Source: Puniceicoccales bacterium
Lineage (GTDB): Bacteria > Verrucomicrobiota > Verrucomicrobiia > Opitutales > LL51
NCBI GenBank assembly: GCA_031278845.1
Contig: JAITJQ010000068.1
Location: 1 to 8,851 of the forward strand
Length of the DNA stretch: 8,851 bases
Reading direction: 5' to 3'
Shown here piece by piece: positions 6,080-8,851 of this stretch. The notes below the pieces were generated by a model, which worked only from the letters and a program-made list of their open reading frames with translations, searched no databases and was not told the DNA's origin. Within the stretch, counting starts at the first letter, position 1. Each line of letters starts with the position of its first letter. Made by a program: the position numbers and the translations under genes.

Positions 6080-7468
6080 ATGAAAAAAAATAAGAATAAT
6101 AAAAGAACATTGAGAAGTATTATATTAGGGGCTTCCCTAATGGGGGCGTTTCCGGGTACAGTTTTGTCCATTTATGGGAGCGTATCATGCCTACGGTCAC
6201 TATCGGAAATAGATTTTAAGGAAGAATTATCTGCGTTGTTTAGAAATATTTATCTCGCAAAGGGTAGAATTTCTGCCGAGCAAAAAGACCGATTATTAGC
6301 TTTATACAGTTATAGAAATAATCTAGAATATGTAGTAACTTCTTTTTGTTGGATGCATCATAGTAAAAAGGTAGGTCCTATAGACCTAAGAATGATAGAT
6401 TCTGTAAAACGAAGTATATTGATTATTTTCGAGGAAGAGGGGTTTATTAGATCGTTAGTGGAACACGCAACTTACCTAGATGGCCCAAGCGATGTAAGCG
6501 GAGTCAATATTGAAAGAACAGTTCGGCAGATAATCGATCAGGCTGAGGAGATGTACTCTAATGATGATGAACCGGGGGAGATCAGAGCAGCCCTTATGCG
6601 TAAATATCCTGCTTATGAAAGGACCATAGATTTTGTCATGTATGATGTGGAGCATAAATATGATGATAGATATGATTCTCCAGAATCATATATATTAAAG
6701 AGGTCAAATCCTCTAGAATTACAATCGTTAAAAGCAGTGAAGCGTATAAGCATACTGAGCCGGAGGACAATTCTAGCAATTATTGAACGCATCGGGGGAA
6801 TCCTTATGAGTGAATTGCCTGATTGCGGTGCGCTTATAAGTCTTGCAACGAAGATAAAGGATAGGTTCCAAGTGCCATATATACCAGAATGTGCGCCAAT
6901 AAAATGGGATGATTTAGAAGGACAACAACTACCGCCAAAGGCACAAGCGTTAAAGATATTACTGAAAGCCTTATTGGATACGATAGCTAAACAGAATCCT
7001 GAGCGTGCTGAGGCGATTATTGACTCTATTGAGGCAGAGGCAATTCTTATTGAAGCGTCTCCTGATTGTATGTCACTAGAAGGACGACTATCTCGATTGT
7101 TTCAAAATCAATCGATCGTTGAATCAATTATTGATCCCACCGTTGCAATCTTGAAGAATACATTTCCCGGTTGCGAAGCGACCATCGATTTTACGATACA
7201 GATCATAGAGAATGAACTACTGACGCCATATGGATTCTTTGATAAAATTTTCTTTCCAGAAATGCAGGCATCGGAAGCACTATTGAGAGCATTAAGTGAT
7301 ACTGTACTACAAGGCCAGGAAATAAAGCCAAAAATTGTTGAAAGCGTTAGTGAAATACTTATGGAAGAATCTCACCTTTTTGAAGGTATCATAGATCTAG
7401 CGACCCATCCAGAAGCCATGGATTTTATGATAAAGCATATACTAAAAATAGCGGCAGAGGGAGATTGA
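6080..7468 (+). CDS. X2: exported-looking helical-repeat protein, paralogue of X1, ankyrin part missing
   Basis: This is a 462-residue protein of no family I recognise. Residues 1-10 are very basic (KKNKNNKR). Residues 13-36 are hydrophobic (SIILGASLMGAFPGTVLSIY) and resemble a signal peptide or membrane anchor; X1 shares GxxLxGxFPGxxxSIY. Helical repeats like those of X1 follow, with corners at YPAYERTIDF (176), LPDCGALISLA (246), SPDC (327) and FPGCEATIDF (362), and helices such as ALKILLKALLDTIAKQNPER (from 290). The segment YPAYERTID...DVEH...SPESY aligns with NPDYENIIN...DEEEH...PPEY of X1. The protein ends KIAAEGD at TGA 7466-7468, just where X1 enters its ankyrin part (LFKAVGSGDLERV). 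ATG 6080 is chosen for its GAGG site; a TTG at 6068 would add four residues. Export and a host-facing role are inference. Confidence 0.75.
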   Translation: MKKNKNNKRTLRSIILGASLMGAFPGTVLSIYGSVSCLRSLSEIDFKEELSALFRNIYLAKGRISAEQKDRLLALYSYRNNLEYVVTSFCWMHHSKKVGPIDLRMIDSVKRSILIIFEEEGFIRSLVEHATYLDGPSDVSGVNIERTVRQIIDQAEEMYSNDDEPGEIRAALMRKYPAYERTIDFVMYDVEHKYDDRYDSPESYILKRSNPLELQSLKAVKRISILSRRTILAIIERIGGILMSELPDCGALISLATKIKDRFQVPYIPECAPIKWDDLEGQQLPPKAQALKILLKALLDTIAKQNPERAEAIIDSIEAEAILIEASPDCMSLEGRLSRLFQNQSIVESIIDPTVAILKNTFPGCEATIDFTIQIIENELLTPYGFFDKIFFPEMQASEALLRALSDTVLQGQEIKPKIVESVSEILMEESHLFEGIIDLATHPEAMDFMIKHILKIAAEGD

Positions 7469-7585
7469 GCAGAAATGAGCAAAAACGGGATAGTGCGAAC
7501 AATTTCGAATCTGATGAGGAAGGTATCTGAGTCAGATCGTGAATTCTTAGTGCCAGATCACAGATTCGAGTGGGATTATCCGTAG
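7469..7585 (+). pseudogene. Relic of the X2 C-terminal tail
   Basis: After the X2 stop, the same frame stays open to TAG 7583-7585. From ATG 7475 it would give 36 residues. SESDREFLVPDHRFEWD resembles the X1 tail HEPDRRFLDLGDESLEPDPG, and the DNA agrees over CAGATCGT..ATTC. This suggests that X2 once carried the ankyrin region and tail, that most of the region was deleted, and that this scrap remains. No ribosome site is seen, so it is probably not a separate gene. Confidence 0.55.
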
Positions 7586-7657
7586 CCTCCCTTTATGATT
7601 AAATCATGGGAAAAATTAATAAATTACTTATGGCAACCTAACATTTGATATGAACAG

Positions 7658-8626
7658 ATGAAAACATTGGAGAATTTGTTAGAGCGCATTGCGCAATTGA
7701 GGATGCTTGTGATTGGGGATTTGATGCTCGATCGCTATATTTTTGGCGATGCGAGTCGTATTTCCCCAGAAGCACCGGTGCCCGTTATCGATGTGGAACA
7801 GGAAAGGGAAACCTTGGGGGCGGCGGGAAACGTTGCCCTGAATTTGCATTCCATTGGTATTGATGTGGAAGTCCTAGGAAGTTTTGGATTTGACGTTCCC
7901 GGTGAACGACTGAGACATCTGCTCGCCACGCATGCGATTAAATTTGATCCCAGTTGCCAACAAAAAAATATACGTACGATTCTCAAAACGCGTATCATCG
8001 TCCGCAATCAACAGCTGTGTCGCCTCGACATTGAAGATTCTCCCGAAAAGTATACCCTGGAGCAGAACGTATATTTAGAAGAACTGCTGACAAAAATCGA
8101 TCGCTACGATGGGATTATTTTTTCAAATTATGCCAAAGGAGCTATTACGCAACGTATTGCCGATCGGGTTATTGGAGCCGCACAGAGCTACGGCATCGTT
8201 ACGGCAGCTGATCCAAAGCCCAAAAGTGGCATTCGGTTTACAGGAATCGATCTTCTTAAACCCAATAAGTCAGAAGCATTCGAAATGGTGGAAAACACTC
8301 GTAACCATTTTAATACAAACGAGATCTGTCTTAACATTTTTGCTAAACATCAGCCGAAATATCTGGTGATTACACTGGGACAGGAAGGTATGTTAATCGC
8401 GGAAAATGGTAAAATTGTGGAACAGATTGCAAGTAATGCGCGGGAAATTTTCGATGTATCGGGAGCAGGCGATACGGCAATTGCATTTTTAACGGCAGCT
8501 CTAGCAGCCCACGAACCGATCATAAGTGCAGCTAAGTTAGCAAATCTCGCGTCGGGAATCGTCGTCGGAAAAGTCGGAACCGCGACCGCCTCCATCGAAG
8601 AAATCCTGAAAGCTGTTGTGGCCTAA
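7658..8626 (+). CDS. hldA: D-glycero-beta-D-manno-heptose-7-phosphate kinase (kinase-only HldA/RfaE1 type)
   Basis: This cytoplasmic PfkB/ribokinase-family enzyme phosphorylates heptose 7-phosphate at C1 on the way to ADP-heptose for the lipopolysaccharide inner core. The product is 322 residues. Visible are the substrate part LVIGDLMLDRYIFGDASRIS (17-36), GAAGNVALNLHSIG (54-67), RLDIED (122-127), the middle DGIIFSNYAKGAI, AADPKPKSG, DLLKPNKSEAFEM, and the C-terminal PfkB signature DVSGAGDTAIAF (266-277) with catalytic base Asp272. It ends soon after GTATASIEEIL, with no adenylyltransferase domain, so an hldC-like gene should exist elsewhere. It lies 72 bases past the X2 tail relic with no strong ribosome site; GATATGAA at about 7647-7654 may be promoter-like. 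The TAA stop is part of the hairpin of the repeat that follows. Confidence 0.94.
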   Translation: MKTLENLLERIAQLRMLVIGDLMLDRYIFGDASRISPEAPVPVIDVEQERETLGAAGNVALNLHSIGIDVEVLGSFGFDVPGERLRHLLATHAIKFDPSCQQKNIRTILKTRIIVRNQQLCRLDIEDSPEKYTLEQNVYLEELLTKIDRYDGIIFSNYAKGAITQRIADRVIGAAQSYGIVTAADPKPKSGIRFTGIDLLKPNKSEAFEMVENTRNHFNTNEICLNIFAKHQPKYLVITLGQEGMLIAENGKIVEQIASNAREIFDVSGAGDTAIAFLTAALAAHEPIISAAKLANLASGIVVGKVGTATASIEEILKAVVA

Positions 8627-8643
8627 GGGCTGCGCGCCCTTAG
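8623..8643 (+). terminator. Hairpin embedding the hldA stop codon
   Basis: The arms are CTAAGGGC (8623-8630) and GCCCTTAG (8636-8643) around a 5-base loop. The TAA of the first arm is the hldA stop. This is the first module of the right composite repeat. It sits where a terminator would, but no T-run follows directly, so termination or 3' mRNA protection is inferred from position only. Confidence 0.5.
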
Positions 8644-8826
8644 AATCTCCGCCAGGAGGCACCGCCTCCTGGACCTGGATTGCGGATTGATCCAGTGGCT
8701 TCGCCACTGGATCAATCCGCAGGGGCCAGAGGCCCGCCCCGCGGCTGCGCCGCGGGGCTGCTAATTTAAAAAGAGAAAAATTAAGTGCCGGGCAAACCCT
8801 GCGCAATTTGCGCAGGATTTGCCCGG
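8623..8826. repeat. Composite palindromic repeat, right copy (complete, inverted relative to the left copy)
   Basis: Six modules stand in a row: arms 8623-8630/8636-8643; CCAGGAGGC 8652-8660 with 8664-8672; a perfect 19-bp stem 8681-8699/8703-8721 with loop TTC; GGGCC 8723-8727 with 8731-8735; GCCCCGCGGC 8736-8745 with 8749-8758; then, after an AT-rich spacer (8761-8787), a long palindrome with arms CCGGGCAAA (8788-8796) and CCTGCGCAA (8798-8806) paired with 8808-8816 and 8818-8826, one mismatch. Stems match the left copy closely while several loops differ. Nothing gene-like follows to the window end; the open minus-strand frame across it is a by-product of the repeat. Confidence 0.92.
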
Positions 8827-8851
8827 CAACTAAAGGAAAAAAACAAGTCAA

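Larger units (their letters stand above)
3757..7771. repeat. Diverged tandem duplication (leader + X gene + hldA start)
   Basis: Unit 1 runs from about 3757 to 5887 and unit 2 from about 5892 to at least 7771. Both start with a leader beginning CC(A/G)TTCCAACAAT, continue through an X gene, and end in the first 38 codons of the heptose kinase gene. The join near 5888-5891 fuses kinase codon 38 to the second leader, as expected if a tandem duplication had one breakpoint inside hldA and the other in the efp-X1 spacer. The leaders keep nearly constant spacing (the two offsets differ by 3 bases over about 185). Confidence 0.85.

Noticed and set aside
8623..8826. CRISPR array or tRNA cluster in the hairpin region
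   Set aside because: The hairpins differ from each other with no regular spacers, and no tRNA arm pattern is present.

Overview
The window looks like a chromosomal piece of a Gram-negative bacterium. It carries a D-Ala-D-Ala ligase and FtsQ pair (peptidoglycan synthesis and division), a heptose kinase (lipopolysaccharide core), an EF-P and a GlmU-like left-handed beta-helix protein. The EF-P sequence and the ddl-ftsQ pairing recall Verrucomicrobiota (perhaps Opitutae). Exported-looking repeat proteins with ankyrin units hint at a host-associated life. The phylum is a loose inference.

Layout. Bases 1-194 and 8623-8826 hold two copies, in inverted orientation, of one composite repeat made of a row of different hairpins. 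Between them lie ddl (261-1220, +) and ftsQ (1389-2273, +), a broken piece of a division/cell-wall cluster with no ftsA after it. Next come a beta-helix acyltransferase-like gene (2324-3055, -) and efp (3140-3697, -), with one solo hairpin module of the composite repeat between them. The right half, 3757-7771, is a tandem duplication. Each unit holds a regulatory leader, a long helical-repeat gene of no family I recognise (called X1 and X2 here), and the start of the heptose kinase gene. Only the second kinase copy is complete (7658-8626). The first survives as a 114-base remnant (5774-5887).

How the parts relate. ddl, ftsQ, the beta-helix protein and hldA all serve the cell envelope; efp serves translation. 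X1 and X2 are the unusual part. They share a membrane/signal-like N-terminus and helical repeats built on a 'FPDC...ID.AI..IE' pattern. X1 has lost its start codon, has an in-frame TGA and a frame break, but keeps a long C-terminal ORF with ankyrin repeats. X2 has a good start and ribosome site, but stops exactly where the ankyrin part should begin and leaves a relic of the tail behind. The two copies have decayed in complementary halves. The kinase remnant is about 96% identical to the intact gene, although X1 and X2 are far more diverged. That mismatch in apparent age is the most puzzling signal here.
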